Assembly: GCF_035594125.1 (NCBI RefSeq)
Contig: NC_087157.1
Coordinates: 2,592,501-2,656,500 of the forward strand
Length of the DNA: 64,000 nucleotides
Direction: 5' to 3'
Origin: Scylla paramamosain
Taxonomy: Eukaryota > Arthropoda > Malacostraca > Decapoda > Portunidae
Shown here one piece after another: positions 1 through 11,078 of this stretch. The notes below the pieces were generated by a model. That model ran no database searches. It saw only the letters and a program-made list of their open reading frames with translations, and was not told the origin of the DNA. Numbering within the stretch: the stretch's first letter is position 1; every line of letters starts with the position of its first letter. Made by a program: the position numbers and the translations under genes.

Positions 1-440
1 TTATCTTCTTGATCGGTAACACGCTAAGTAGGTTCTTATACTGCTGCTTCTACTGCTCCCGAGCCTCAGGTTTATTTGAACATCCTGATCAGTTCAGTGT
101 TTCAGTGTACTGAGTATGTTCTGGTTGTGCCCCGCTAATAGTTTGAGGCTTTAAAAGTGGAGATGCCGTGGTTTGAGGCAATATAGCGCTATGCAGGGGT
201 GTGATGTCCTCTTAGAGACATCTACGACATCTCTTGAATCAATTAATGCTGCCAGTGCCATGATGGAAAAGTGCGTCAGTATCTTCGTTGACATAATAGA
301 AAATGTGAGTCTAGTCTGCTTATTGTGTAATTAGAGACATGAAATCTCAAGCAGTTGACATAAGAGAAGCATGAAAATTGTGTAATGACCCAAACATAAA
401 GGCCCCACAACTCCGCCTGAGCATGGACGAGGGGGAGGGG
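1..440. other. Complex sequence, no gene seen
   Basis: Balanced-composition sequence without long open frames, arrays or recognisable element ends. I see nothing assignable. Confidence 0.5.
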
Positions 441-660
441 GGAACCTAATTGCTTGATCGTTAACGTGCAGGGCTTTCATACTCGGGTTCCAGATTCACT
501 CCCCGGCACAGAACCTTCCTTCCGAAAAGGTAAAGGTAAAGTCTGCGGCACACCCTGTGACTGCGCATGGCTGCGTCGCTCATCTCCGCCTCATTGTCTT
601 GTGAACCTGAGGTGATGATCCCTTAACCAGAGACTGCGGGTCACAGTGATCGGCTCCATA
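441..660 (+). mobile_element. tRNA-derived SINE-like remnant
   Basis: The first ~60 nt resemble a decayed tRNA head: a D-arm-like GATCGTTAAC, then CTCGGGTTCCAGATTC followed by CCCCGGC, close to a polymerase III B box plus the T-arm 3' strand. A complex body of about 150 nt follows, with a short direct repeat (GGTAAAGGTAAAG) near 530. tRNA-headed SINEs with this order are common in decapods; that placement is inference. No full cloverleaf can be drawn, so it is not a working tRNA gene. Confidence 0.4.
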
Positions 661-899
661 GTTTACCTTCTATAGGTTTCTCCAATTATGCTGACATTCA
701 CATTTAAATTATAAAAGAATTAAGGTTGCCAAATATATTAGTGTGCTATATAAACTCGCAAAACTTATTTAAACAAAGTAGTTATGGGACAGAAAACAAA
801 GGTTTGACCACACTGGTGCGCTCCTCGACCTGAACACAATACTACGTAAAACTTCATATTATTCACCCTGGAACTGTCTGTCCTCGTCTGTCCTTGCAG

Positions 900-953
900 T
901 ATATGTACTGTGTCACCTTCACAGGAGTAAAGCTATTGAACGAACTGCAATAA
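900..953 (+). CDS. Possible small terminal exon
   Basis: A pyrimidine-rich stretch ends in CTTGCAG at 899. The next 17 codons are open to TAA (951-953), with residues ending [10 protein letters not shown]. No upstream exon or poly(A) signal is identified, and a 17-codon open frame is not statistically strong. Chance is a serious alternative. Confidence 0.2.
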   Translation, partial: YMYCVTFTGVKLLNELQ

Positions 954-978
954 GATTTGGAGAAAAAAAAAACACACA

Positions 979-1119
<141 letters not shown>

Positions 1120-1189
1120 GAAACGTATGAATATACTTAGATCAATGGATGAGAAAAGGTGTAGTTTTATTAGACATACGAGCAGCAGA

Positions 1190-1470
1190 CAGATTTCATT
1201 GCTGCCTTTCTCTCCACGGTTCCATTTTCTTTCCTCGTACCGCCATCTATTCCTTTTTTATTCCCTTACCTCTGCTTTCTCGTTTGCTCTCACCAGTTTA
1301 TTCCCTTGTGCATTCTCTCTCCTGTACCTTACCCTTCCTCCTCCTCTTCTAACTCCTCAGTATCTCCCATTGCTCCTCTCTTCCGCCTCTATCTCTTCCT
1401 CGTCATTCCCTTTCTCGTTAACACCCTTCCCATTCTTTCCTTTCTTTCCTTTGTTTGTTTTCAAGCACTG
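1190..1470 (+). repeat. Degenerate polypyrimidine tract
   Basis: Mostly C and T (TTCC/CTCC words) for about 280 bp. Frames open across it only because purine-containing stops are rare; no domain is visible. Confidence 0.7.
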
Positions 1471-1884
1471 ACTTGACTACTGGTTATTTTCCTTCTTTAT
1501 TGCACCAAATATTATATTCCCTTTAACGTTCCCTACCATTCAAAAGCTTGATGTACAGTCTTTCCTTCCACTCACTTTTTACAAGGTGCAATCTCCTTTA
1601 CAGGTTTCTGAGAAAGTGTTACAATTTTCCACATAACAATATTTTCCAGGGAATGAATGGATTATTAAAAAGAGAGAAAAAAAAAGAGGGGGGAACTCTT
1701 CGATTCTGCACCCCACTCGTTTAGATTTCTTGCATTATCGTTTTTTTTTTCATCCTCTGTATCTCTTTTTCATTGCTTTTATTTTGTTTCATTCTTTTAT
1801 TTAGTTTAATGCGTGATTCCAACTCTCAGACCTCTCTCATTCCTCCACTTATACATTTTTTTCTTTTATCTCATCTATTGTCAA

Positions 1885-1887
<3 letters not shown>

Positions 1888-1958
<71 letters not shown>
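1888..1958. repeat. (CT)n microsatellite, 71 bp
   Basis: Perfect dinucleotide run. Its 3' flank is a GC-richer island (1960-2070). Confidence 0.98.
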
Positions 1959-1960
<2 letters not shown>

Positions 1961-2018
1961 GCCCTCAGAGTCGCGCCCAGTCAGCCAGCCTTCCCCCCTC
2001 CTCCCCTTCACGCACCAG

Positions 2019-2069
2019 GTCATGTCCTCCGTGGCCGTGGGTGACGAGCACATCCGGCCCACATGTTAA
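2019..2069 (+). CDS. Possible terminal exon, unknown product
   Basis: A strong C/T tract ending CACCAG at 2018 is followed by 16 open codons and TAA: VMSSVAVGDEHIRPTC. The GC-rich codon choice contrasts with the surroundings. The opposite strand is also open and has a GTGCGT donor-like site, so the strand is undecided. No family recognised. Confidence 0.2.
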   Translation, partial: VMSSVAVGDEHIRPTC

Positions 2070-2241
2070 CCCGACCCTCAATAATTCAATCACAACAATT
2101 ACAAGCAGAGGGCGATCGATGGGAGGGGAGAGGTAGCTCCAGGTAACTATCGCATCAGTATTTTGTTTTATACAAGTGCATATTGAACTTCTGAAGTGAT
2201 TTGGGTTCAGGTGTGGAGGGGATTGTAGTTTCGTCTGCTTC

Positions 2242-2337
2242 ACCATCATCACCATCATCATCATAAGTTGTGTTATTGTAGTTCCCTTCATTTTGTTTTC
2301 ATTTATCATCATCATCATCATCATCGTCGTCATCATT
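2242..2337. repeat. (ATC)n short clusters
   Basis: Two imperfect CAT/ATC clusters (about 2242-2262 and 2306-2337) with a GTC variant in the second. Confidence 0.85.
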
Positions 2338-2415
2338 GTTATAATTTCATTTTTATGTTGTTGTTGTAAAGGCTCCGTAATTATGTAAACTAACCCAAGT
2401 AAACGTAGTTTGCAC

Positions 2416-2494
<79 letters not shown>
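2416..2494. repeat. (GA)n microsatellite, 79 bp
   Basis: One C interruption at 2426 near the 5' edge, otherwise perfect. Confidence 0.98.
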
Positions 2495-2495
<1 letters not shown>

Positions 2496-2789
2496 ACCTG
2501 TTATTTGTCAATGCCAACCTTTAGCCTTTCCATTAGTAAATTATTGTAAATTGTATTATAGCTATGCACTGTGGTATGTATTGTGGCATCACCTCTCCGT
2601 CCTGCCCCCACCACTACCCCACCATGGCCCTCCTCTCTCAGTCTTTCTGTTATTCATTGCGTACATACAGCATACTCTAGGAACCCCACTTCTATTAACA
2701 CACGCGAGCAGAAAGTAAAGTGTAAAGAATAAAAATTACAGATAGTTTGATGCAAAGTTTACGAATAAAAACTGCACACATGGAATGCA

Positions 2790-3120
2790 CCAGACGGAGA
2801 CGAAATAACGACTGAAATGTTGAAATTTGGTGAGTGAAAGTACATTGGCAACGCTTCAGACAATACATATAAAAAGTACTTCTTGTTACTATGATGGTGT
2901 GTAGAGAGAAGGGAATGTGCTGCCTGGAGCTTAGACAGAGGTAACCATTGTTTCAACTCACAAAAGAAAAGGAGATAAAAAAAATGTACTGTTAATTAAT
3001 TTGGGATTAGTTTCTTGTGTGTGCGTGGCAAGGTGTTCGGTAAAGTCCTAATTGGAACTCTGAAGAAGATTAATAAGAGGAACATTTTTTTCAGAGGCAG
3101 AGGGGTGTTTAGAATAGAGA
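2790..3120 (+). mobile_element. Decayed non-LTR retrotransposon RT fragment
   Basis: Reading the plus strand and shifting frame, three successive blocks match the order in LINE reverse transcriptases: DGDEITTEMLKFGE (like the ITAEMLK-GGE block), TIVSTHKRKGDKK (like IIVPLYKGKGDK), then GKVFGKVLIG followed by a KKI..FFRGRG-like stretch. Stops and frameshifts lie between the blocks, so the copy is dead. The catalytic motif region lies beyond the end of the match and is not seen. Clade (RTE- or Jockey/CR1-type) cannot be settled by eye. Confidence 0.7.
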
Positions 3121-3412
3121 AAATAATGTGTTGGAGTTTTTTTGTGGAAAGAAGCAATATATATATATAGTGGAGTGCTTGACTGTAATAGGCGCCGCAA
3201 CAACGAGCTCATGTGGCGCTGAATGATGCATTAGTTGTTAACAATGACGTAAGTATGTGTTGCCATCACGGATATGAAAATAAAGGAAAAAGGTACCGTA
3301 TAGAAATGGGTAGACATTGAAGTGTCAGCCATTCAAATAATGTATGGAAGGAATGAAAATTAATAAATGAAGGAAAGGCGTATCATAAGTTGTGTGCGTT
3401 CAGATGAAAGAC

Positions 3413-3416
<4 letters not shown>
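3121..3416. other. Complex sequence, no gene seen
   Basis: Contains a short TATATATATA run near 3160 and a GC-richer patch (3190-3230). No open frame of note. Confidence 0.5.

Positions 3417-3490
<74 letters not shown>
3417..3490. repeat. (GA)n microsatellite, 74 bp
   Basis: Perfect run; produces Arg-Glu and Ser-Leu artefact frames on the two strands. Confidence 0.98.
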
Positions 3491-3492
<2 letters not shown>

Positions 3493-3534
3493 ACGAAAGC
3501 AATAATAAAAAAAAGTAGGGAACTTGATGAGGAG

Positions 3535-3567
<33 letters not shown>

Positions 3568-3624
3568 GAGCTGGTTGAGGAAACTGGTGGAAGTTTAGTA
3601 AAAAAAAAAAAAAAAAAAAAAAAA
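3535..3624. repeat. Two poly(A) tracts, A30 and A25
   Basis: A30 at 3535-3564 and A25 at 3600-3624, separated by 35 bp, both ending in AAGGC. Could be two retroposition tails or a duplicated homopolymer. Confidence 0.95.
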
Positions 3625-3819
3625 GGCCACAAACGATGTATAACGAACAAGGGGGAGACGAAGCAGAGGAGTCATGATTTACTTTGCTTCATAATTTCCG
3701 CCCCATTACTCAACACAGCGCTAAGTGATCGCCTGGGACCTCATTTATCTTCACGTGGGAACTCTTCAGACTGTCTCCTGCTTGTACATAATTCCCACAA
3801 ACTCCCTTAACACCTGCTC

Positions 3820-3884
3820 CCTCCTCCTCCTCCTCCTCCTCCTCCTCCTCCTCCTCCTCCTCCTCCTCCTCCTCCTCCTCCTCC
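3820..3884. repeat. (CCT)n microsatellite
   Basis: Perfect trinucleotide run, then degenerate CTT/CCT words to about 3945. Confidence 0.97.
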
Positions 3885-4043
3885 TTTTCCTAATCCTCTT
3901 CATCCCTTTGTTCTTCTTCTTCCTCCTCCTCCTCCTCTTTCTATTCTGTATTTTGTATTTCCTTCCTTCTACAAATCTTAAAATGAATGATAAAATGTAC
4001 AAAAAAATATTAAAAAATTATAAACCTGCATTTGTCACTTGCG

Positions 4044-4044
<1 letters not shown>

Positions 4045-4096
<52 letters not shown>

Positions 4097-4139
4097 TTTG
4101 TTTGTTTGTGTGTATCTATCTATCTATCTATCTATCTAT
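4045..4139. repeat. (GT)n followed by (TATC)n
   Basis: GT 4045-4094, a TTTG bridge, then TATC units 4113-4139. Confidence 0.97.
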
Positions 4140-4178
4140 ATATCTAACAGTCCCACAGTCCTACTCTTTCCTCCTTTT

Positions 4179-4278
<100 letters not shown>

Positions 4279-4409
4279 TTAACTTCGTACTTTATCTTCT
4301 TATTCACTTCTGCTTTATTCTGATGTCCTCCTTTTACTCCCTCTACTCAGCCCCTCACTTTTTTCTCCATTTCTTCCTTCTCTACTTTATTCCTCTTCCT
4401 CTTCGTTGT

Positions 4410-4818
4410 CCTCCTCCTCCTCCTCCTCCTCCTCCTCCTCCTCCTCCTCCTTCTCCTCCTCCTCCATAAGCAGCGTCTCGGATCTGCTGCTCTTCTTATT
4501 ATCTTTTATTACCAGCAATACACAAACCCAACCGCCAGGGACAAACGCTATTTTTTTTTCTGATCCAAAGCTGTTGCTGCTACTACTACTGCTACTACTA
4601 CTACTACTACTACTAGTATTGTTATTACTAATAGTGCTACTACTACTGCTGCTGCTATCACCACTAGTACTATTGCTGCTGTTACTATTACTACCACTAT
4701 GTCAAGGAAGATGGCTAGGCGCAGCTGTGTAGAATAATAGCAATAGTGTCCAGCCACCACCACCACCTTCACCACCACCATCACCACCACCACCACCACC
4801 ACCATGACCACCACCAAG
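4410..4818. repeat. Trinucleotide cluster: CTC, CTA, CCA
   Basis: (CTC)n 4410-4465 with a TTC interruption, interspersed CTA/CTG words 4576-4700, and (CCA)n 4757-4818 with scattered substitutions. Three repeat types share 400 bp. Confidence 0.9.
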
Positions 4819-4891
4819 ATAACCTCCACTAGCAGTAATCAAACAGTAAATGTGTATCCTAAAACTGAGACCTGATATACACACACACTCA

Positions 4892-4892
<1 letters not shown>

Positions 4893-4966
<74 letters not shown>
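4893..4966. repeat. (CA)n, left arm of inverted pair 1
   Basis: 74-bp perfect run, complementary in inverted sense to (GT)n at 5072-5159. Confidence 0.98.
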
Positions 4967-4968
<2 letters not shown>

Positions 4969-5066
4969 CACTACTTCCCGTCTGCAATCTCCGGGACAGA
5001 CAAAGGCGGCTGTGCAATCTGAGTCACCCCTCGCTCATCTGGCTTCCTTCGTATTGGACCACGTGG

Positions 5067-5071
<5 letters not shown>

Positions 5072-5159
<88 letters not shown>
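5072..5159. repeat. (GT)n, right arm of inverted pair 1
   Basis: 88-bp perfect run, 105 bp from the CA arm. Confidence 0.98.
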
Positions 5160-5160
<1 letters not shown>

Positions 5161-5206
5161 TTACTTCCTGCTGTCTGTTTTGTCTCCGTTTGTCAGGAAA
5201 GTTAGA

Positions 5207-5210
<4 letters not shown>

Positions 5211-5299
<89 letters not shown>
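5211..5299. repeat. (GA)n, left arm of inverted pair 2
   Basis: 89-bp perfect run, 51 bp from the GT array. Confidence 0.98.
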
Positions 5300-5302
<3 letters not shown>

Positions 5303-5316
5303 TTGTACATTCCCCT

Positions 5317-5320
<4 letters not shown>

Positions 5321-5391
<71 letters not shown>
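5321..5391. repeat. (CT)n, right arm of inverted pair 2
   Basis: 71-bp perfect run only 21 bp from the GA arm, so a stem of about 70 bp with a 21-nt loop is possible on either strand. Confidence 0.98.
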
Positions 5392-5395
<4 letters not shown>

Positions 5396-5399
5396 ACTT

Positions 5400-6068
5400 T
5401 CTGGTATAAAATAATGCAGGTTCTTCTTTGTCCACGGAGAAGTGAGTTTATTTTCTTCCTTTTCTCTAATTCTTTGTTCATATTTTTTTTTATTTATCTT
5501 AATTTCCTGTCGTTTGTTTGTTTTCCTTGATTTCACATATTCCAAGTTTAAATCCTTTCTTTCCTTTTTCTTCGTTTTAACTTACCGTGTAATCCGAAGT
5601 TGTTTACTTTTCTTATTCATTATTTCATCGTTTTCGTTTATTTAACAGTGTGCTTCCGTCTCCTGTTCTTTTACCCCGTGTGTTTTTTTCATCCCTTGTT
5701 CTTGTCCCTTTTCTGTATCCATGTTCCTTGTTTCCAATTATTCTGTACAAGTGACCGGCGCGTGTCGAGAACCTCCTCTTCTGGTAATCCTTAATGGGAA
5801 CAATCCTTGACATTGCTCCTGAGACTCGTTGTTCTTTTTCCTACTGACTTTTTGACCAGTGTTTTATATTCAAATTTAATTAACGTATTCTTTCCTTTAC
5901 CTTTTCTTTTCTTACATTCGGATACAGTGTACATGGGTTTTTGTTCCACCTGGTGTACTTTTGTTCAAATACAATATAGATCCAATATAGATTTTTTTTT
6001 TTTTTAGGATGTAAAGGTTTCTTCTCATAACCTACGAGTGATCACCACTGGTTCGTCTTGTTTATCAG

Positions 6069-6069
<1 letters not shown>
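5400..6069. other. T-rich complex sequence, no gene seen
   Basis: Pyrimidine-biased plus strand. The minus strand has a 62-codon ATG frame (5625-5813) that is Lys/Arg-rich because of the base bias, and a donor-like GTAAGT near 5586. Neither is convincing alone. Confidence 0.4.

Positions 6070-6105
<36 letters not shown>
6070..6105. repeat. (GT)n microsatellite, 36 bp
   Basis: Perfect run. Confidence 0.97.
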
Positions 6106-6109
<4 letters not shown>

Positions 6110-6274
6110 CAAACATTTCAGTGTCAGTGAGATTTGAGAATAGATAAAGAACATGGATGTATTGCAGATTCTCTCTCTTTACTTTCCTTCCTCCTCTTAC
6201 TTCCTCCCTCTTCCTTCCTTCTCTTTCCCTTAGTTTTATTCCTTCCTCTCAATCTCCTTTCCTTTCTCTTTTCT

Positions 6275-6277
<3 letters not shown>

Positions 6278-6354
<77 letters not shown>
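6278..6354. repeat. (CT)n ending in CAG
   Basis: 77-bp perfect run whose last unit reads CTCTCAG, an acceptor-like junction followed by an open frame of about 45 codons (AAINWFTQSP...). No independent support for an exon. Confidence 0.97.
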
Positions 6355-6356
<2 letters not shown>

Positions 6357-6920
6357 GGCGGCAATTAACTGGTTTACTCAGTCTCCATCGTTTCCTCCCC
6401 TCTATGTCTTCACTCTAATAATAACTGGCTGCTGCTTCATCCACCCTGCCCTTTCCCCACCTCATCTGTCACTTCTCACCTGTTACCTGTATTAGAATAA
6501 TTCGCAGAGCCTCCCCTTTCGGTCCACTGTTTCATTCCATCCTTTCCTTCCTTCTACGTCAATTTGTTCCTTGCTTTCCTTTTGTGGCTTTCCGTTTTCT
6601 TTCTTTTCCTTCGCTGTGTCTTCTTTGCCATTTTCTTCCTTATCCCGAAACTTATTGCGCTTCTTTGAAAATTGGTTATCCTTTTTTCCTTTCTTATTCT
6701 TCACTGTCAGGGTACTATTGTTATGATTATTATTATTGTTGATGTTATTACTTTTATTATTACTCATGTTTATTTATGTATTGATTTATTTTACGCTTCT
6801 CGTCCGTCTTTTGTTTGGCGTCTTTGTTGTTGTACCTCGTCCCCAGCGCTAGTGAGTCAGTCTAGAGGGAGTTGGCTTGGCGTTCACTAACTGTTCTGTG
6901 GCGTTCTTTCCCGTCTGCAG

Positions 6921-7095
6921 TCCGCGTCCTTTGTACAGCTACTACTGGACATTACACGTGATAGACCTGGGTGCTGTGTTTTACCGGCACTGGCGCCATC
7001 AGCACATACTTGCACAATCCTCATGCTCTTTATTCCTCCTTCCTACCTCTGCATCTTCTCTTCTTCCTGCCATGTGCAATTTTATAACTCTTTAA
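6921..7095 (+). CDS. Possible exon, unknown product
   Basis: CTTTCCCGTCTGCAG (ending 6920) is a consensus-like acceptor. The next frame reads PRPLYSYYWTLHVIDLGAVF and stays open to 7095; a second frame is also open. No good donor is visible and composition turns T-rich after 7020. No family recognised. Confidence 0.18.
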
Positions 7096-7353
7096 TCGTT
7101 TTCGTCCTCATAAATTGGATACAAAAAACACAAAATACTTTTCTGTTGAGTATTGTGTCTGTTCCCTGTTACATTACAATAGTCGTTACATTTTGCTTTC
7201 TGCTTTCTGTGTTATATTCTTTAATGATGCTTCTGTAGTGCTTTAAAGTCCCCACCGCATGGCTCATCACCGCCGCCATGAACCAAGACTTTCTTTCTTA
7301 AGCTTCACTTATGCTCGTAAATCACCAGCTTCTTCCTTCTCCTCTTCTTTCTA

Positions 7354-8764
7354 TCTTCTTCTTCTTCTTCTTCTTCTTCTTCTTCTTCTTCTTCTTCTTC
7401 TTCTTCTTCTTCTTCTTCTTCTTCTTCTTCTTCTTCTTCTTCTTCTTCTTCTTCTTCTTCTTCTTCTTCTTCTTCTTCTTCTTCTTCTTCTTCTTCTTCT
7501 TCTTCTTCTTCTTCTTCTTCTTCTTCTTCTTCTTCTTCTTCTTCTTCTTCTTCTTCTTCTTCTTCTTCTTCTTCTTCTTCTTCTTCTTCTTCTTCTTCTT
7601 CTTCTTCTTCTTCTTCTTCTTCTTCTTCTTCTTCTTCTTCTTCTTCTTCTTCTTCTTCTTCTTCTTCTTCTTCTTCTTCTTCTTCTTCTTCTTCTTCTTC
7701 TTCTTCTTCTTCTTCTTCTTCTTCTTCTTCTTCTTCTTCTTCTTCTTCTTCTTCTTCTTCTTCTTCTTCTTCTTCTTCTTCTTCTTCTTCTTCTTCTTCT
7801 TCTTCTTCTTCTTCTTCTTCTTCTTCTTCTTCTTCTTCTTCTTCTTCTTCTTCTTCTTCTTCTTCTTCTTCTTCTTCTTCTTCTTCTTCTTCTTCTTCTT
7901 CTTCTTCTTCTTCTTCTTCTTCTTCTTCTTCTTCTTCTTCTTCTTCTTCTTCTTCTTCTTCTTCTTCTTCTTCTTCTTCTTCTTCTTCTTCTTCTTCTTC
8001 TTCTTCTTCTTCTTCTTCTTCTTCTTCTTCTTCTTCTTCTTCTTCTTCTTCTTCTTCTTCTTCTTCTTCTTCTTCTTCTTCTTCTTCTTCTTCTTCTTCT
8101 TCTTCTTCTTCTTCTTCTTCTTCTTCTTCTTCTTCTTCTTCTTCTTCTTCTTCTTCTTCTTCTTCTTCTTCTTCTTCTTCTTCTTCTTCTTCTTCTTCTT
8201 CTTCTTCTTCTTCTTCTTCTTCTTCTTCTTCTTCTTCTTCTTCTTCTTCTTCTTCTTCTTCTTCTTCTTCTTCTTCTTCTTCTTCTTCTTCTTCTTCTTC
8301 TTCTTCTTCTTCTTCTTCTTCTTCTTCTTCTTCTTCTTCTTCTTCTTCTTCTTCTTCTTCTTCTTCTTCTTCTTCTTCTTCTTCTTCTTCTTCTTCTTCT
8401 TCTTCTTCTTCTTCTTCTTCTTCTTCTTCTTCTTCTTCTTCTTCTTCTTCTTCTTCTTCTTCTTCTTCTTCTTCTTCTTCTTCTTCTTCTTCTTCTTCTT
8501 CTTCTTCTTCTTCTTCTTCTTCTTCTTCTTCTTCTTCTTCTTCTTCTTCTTCTTCTTCTTCTTCTTCTTCTTCTTCTTCTTCTTCTTCTTCTTCTTCTTC
8601 TTCTTCTTCTTCTTCTTCTTCTTCTTCTTCTTCTTCTTCTTCTTCTTCTTCTTCTTCTTCTTCTTCTTCTTCTTCTTCTTCTTCTTCTTCTTCTTCTTCT
8701 TCTTCTTCTTCTTCTTCTTCTTCTTCTTCTTCTTCTTCTTCTTCTTCTTCTTCTTCTTCTTCTT
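7354..8764. repeat. Giant perfect (TTC)n / (GAA)n block, 1411 bp
   Basis: About 470 uninterrupted units with no substitution visible in the given sequence. Flanks are degenerate CTT/CCT on the left (7335-7353) and ATC/CTC words on the right. GAA/TTC tracts form intramolecular triplexes and are the unit of the human FXN intron expansion. The very long Leu, Phe and Lys frames across it are artefacts. Array length in an assembly may be approximate. Confidence 0.99.
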
Positions 8765-8945
8765 GATCTTCCTCCTCCTCATCATCATTGTCACCATCTA
8801 ATCTGCAATCATCATCACATTATCATCATCATCATCATCAATGTCTTCATCACCGGCAGTAAAGTCTCCGTCATAGTCACTGTCAAGCTTCGTTAATCCT
8901 CCTTCTCCTCCTCCTCTTCCTCCTCCTCCTCTTCCTTCTCTTCCT
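8765..8945. repeat. Degenerate (ATC)n and (CTC)n skirt
   Basis: CATCAT words 8778-8840 and CTC/TTCC words 8898-8945 border the giant TTC block. Confidence 0.85.
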
Positions 8946-8965
8946 CTCTCACGCTGAACGCAGAA

Positions 8966-9210
8966 TGATAATAAGAAGAGACTTTACAACAGCCCTTAAA
9001 ATTTCCAAGGCATTAACAAGTATGAACACTGATGACTTCGTAACAGTCGCTCGTACAAACCAAAGTGTCTTCATATTAATTTTTTCCTTCGTTGGAGTCG
9101 TAAACGTGTGGAATGACCTTCCTTCGAGCGTTGCTGACTCAGGTGTACAACTGAAACTTTCAAAACCCGCCTGGAAACACCTTGACTTTAAGCCCAAGTT
9201 GACACACCAC
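8966..9210 (+). mobile_element. Non-LTR retrotransposon C-terminal fragment
   Basis: The plus frame reads RRDFTTALKISKALTSMNTD and, farther on, VVNVWNDLPSSVADS. Both blocks and their order match the end of many LINE RT proteins (RRGD..-K...; FS.RVVN.WN.LP..VV.A). The region between them is shorter than usual, implying an internal deletion, and the final FK..LDK-like block is degraded. It is a different family from the minus-strand copies at 23.0 and 32.1 kb. Confidence 0.72.
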
Positions 9211-9319
9211 TTTGTTTTATTTTGATTTCAGATTAATTCCCGCTTTTTTTTTCTTTTCTTTTACACTCAAGGGGGTATTTTCGTTCACATTTTACTCCAT
9301 CTTCTTTCCTAAATTACAG

Positions 9320-9417
9320 GAAGGCTGCATGCGGCGGGATAATTTAGCGGGGAATACACCCGAGAGATCCTTTGTATCCGATGGTAAACAGGAATCGAGC
9401 CCCACTCCCTTGATCCT

Positions 9418-9448
<31 letters not shown>

Positions 9449-9463
9449 CGGCAGCCTGTCCTG
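9320..9463 (+). CDS. Possible polyglutamine exon
   Basis: TTCTTTCCTAAATTACAG ends at 9319 and is a good 3' splice site. The next 48 codons are open and non-repetitive until a run of 9 Gln (CAG codons, 9420-9446): EGCMRRDNLAGNTPERSF, then ...SSPTPLILQ. A GTGCGC donor follows at 9464; ATG|GTAAAC about 9383 is an alternative. CAG slippage lets any frame read Gln, but the ~33 preceding codons are not repeat-derived. Family unknown; a disordered regulatory protein would fit. Confidence 0.35.
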
Positions 9464-9726
9464 GTGCGCACTTTCACTTTCTTCTTCACCAAGCAGACTA
9501 GCAAAGACCAAAAGATCTGCTGCTGCCCGTCTTCCTTTTTTTTTTTATATTCCTTTATTTATCTTTTTGTTATTGACTGCCACAAGTTCCCTTTACACAC
9601 CCAATTTTCTTCATACAATTATCATCCTTTCAGCTCCTTCTTCCCTTTCTTTTCTCTCGCTCAAACTAGATCCTTCCTTTGTGTGTTAACCTCTCCCTGC
9701 AGACGTTCAAACTTTAGAGAGGAGTA

Positions 9727-9762
9727 GGAGGAGGAGGAGCAGGAGGAGGAGGAGGAGGAGTG
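9727..9762. repeat. (GGA)n short tract
   Basis: AGG units with one AGC interruption. Confidence 0.9.
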
Positions 9763-9947
9763 GCACCTTTCCCCCTTTTCCTCCTAAGGTGATCCATCCC
9801 TGAGTGCTCTGTAGGGAAATCTAGCCTCAAGAGCGGATTGTCTTCCTCGGCGCGTCATTAAGAGTGCATGACCCTCACGATGGGGAAATGAACGAACCGT
9901 AGTGGAACGAAGGAGTGCTAGGGTGGTGGGGGCGTGTTGGTGTAAGT

Positions 9948-11006
<1,059 letters not shown>

Positions 11007-11078
11007 GACGGCGATGACGGCCAGCCTCTCGATGGAGACAACGCGACTGAGAAGAGCAGAGCAAAGTCAAGAAAATAA
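11007..11078 (+). CDS. Possible terminal exon, unknown product
   Basis: After TATTACCACAG (11006) a frame reads DGDDGQPLDGDNATEKSR then AKSRK and TAA at 11076. Codons are GC-rich in an AT-rich setting. The upstream tract is not pyrimidine-rich, so the acceptor is weak. Confidence 0.2.
   Translation, partial: DGDDGQPLDGDNATEKSRAKSRK

Noticed and set aside
5625..5813. 62-codon basic minus-strand ATG frame (MSRIVPIKDYQKRR...)
   Set aside because: Lys/Arg content is explained by the T-rich plus strand; no acceptor or homologue recognised, though it cannot be fully excluded.
7259..8896. 500-codon poly-Leu, poly-Phe and poly-Lys frames
   Set aside because: Pure translation of the (TTC)n block in three frames; no stop can occur inside it.
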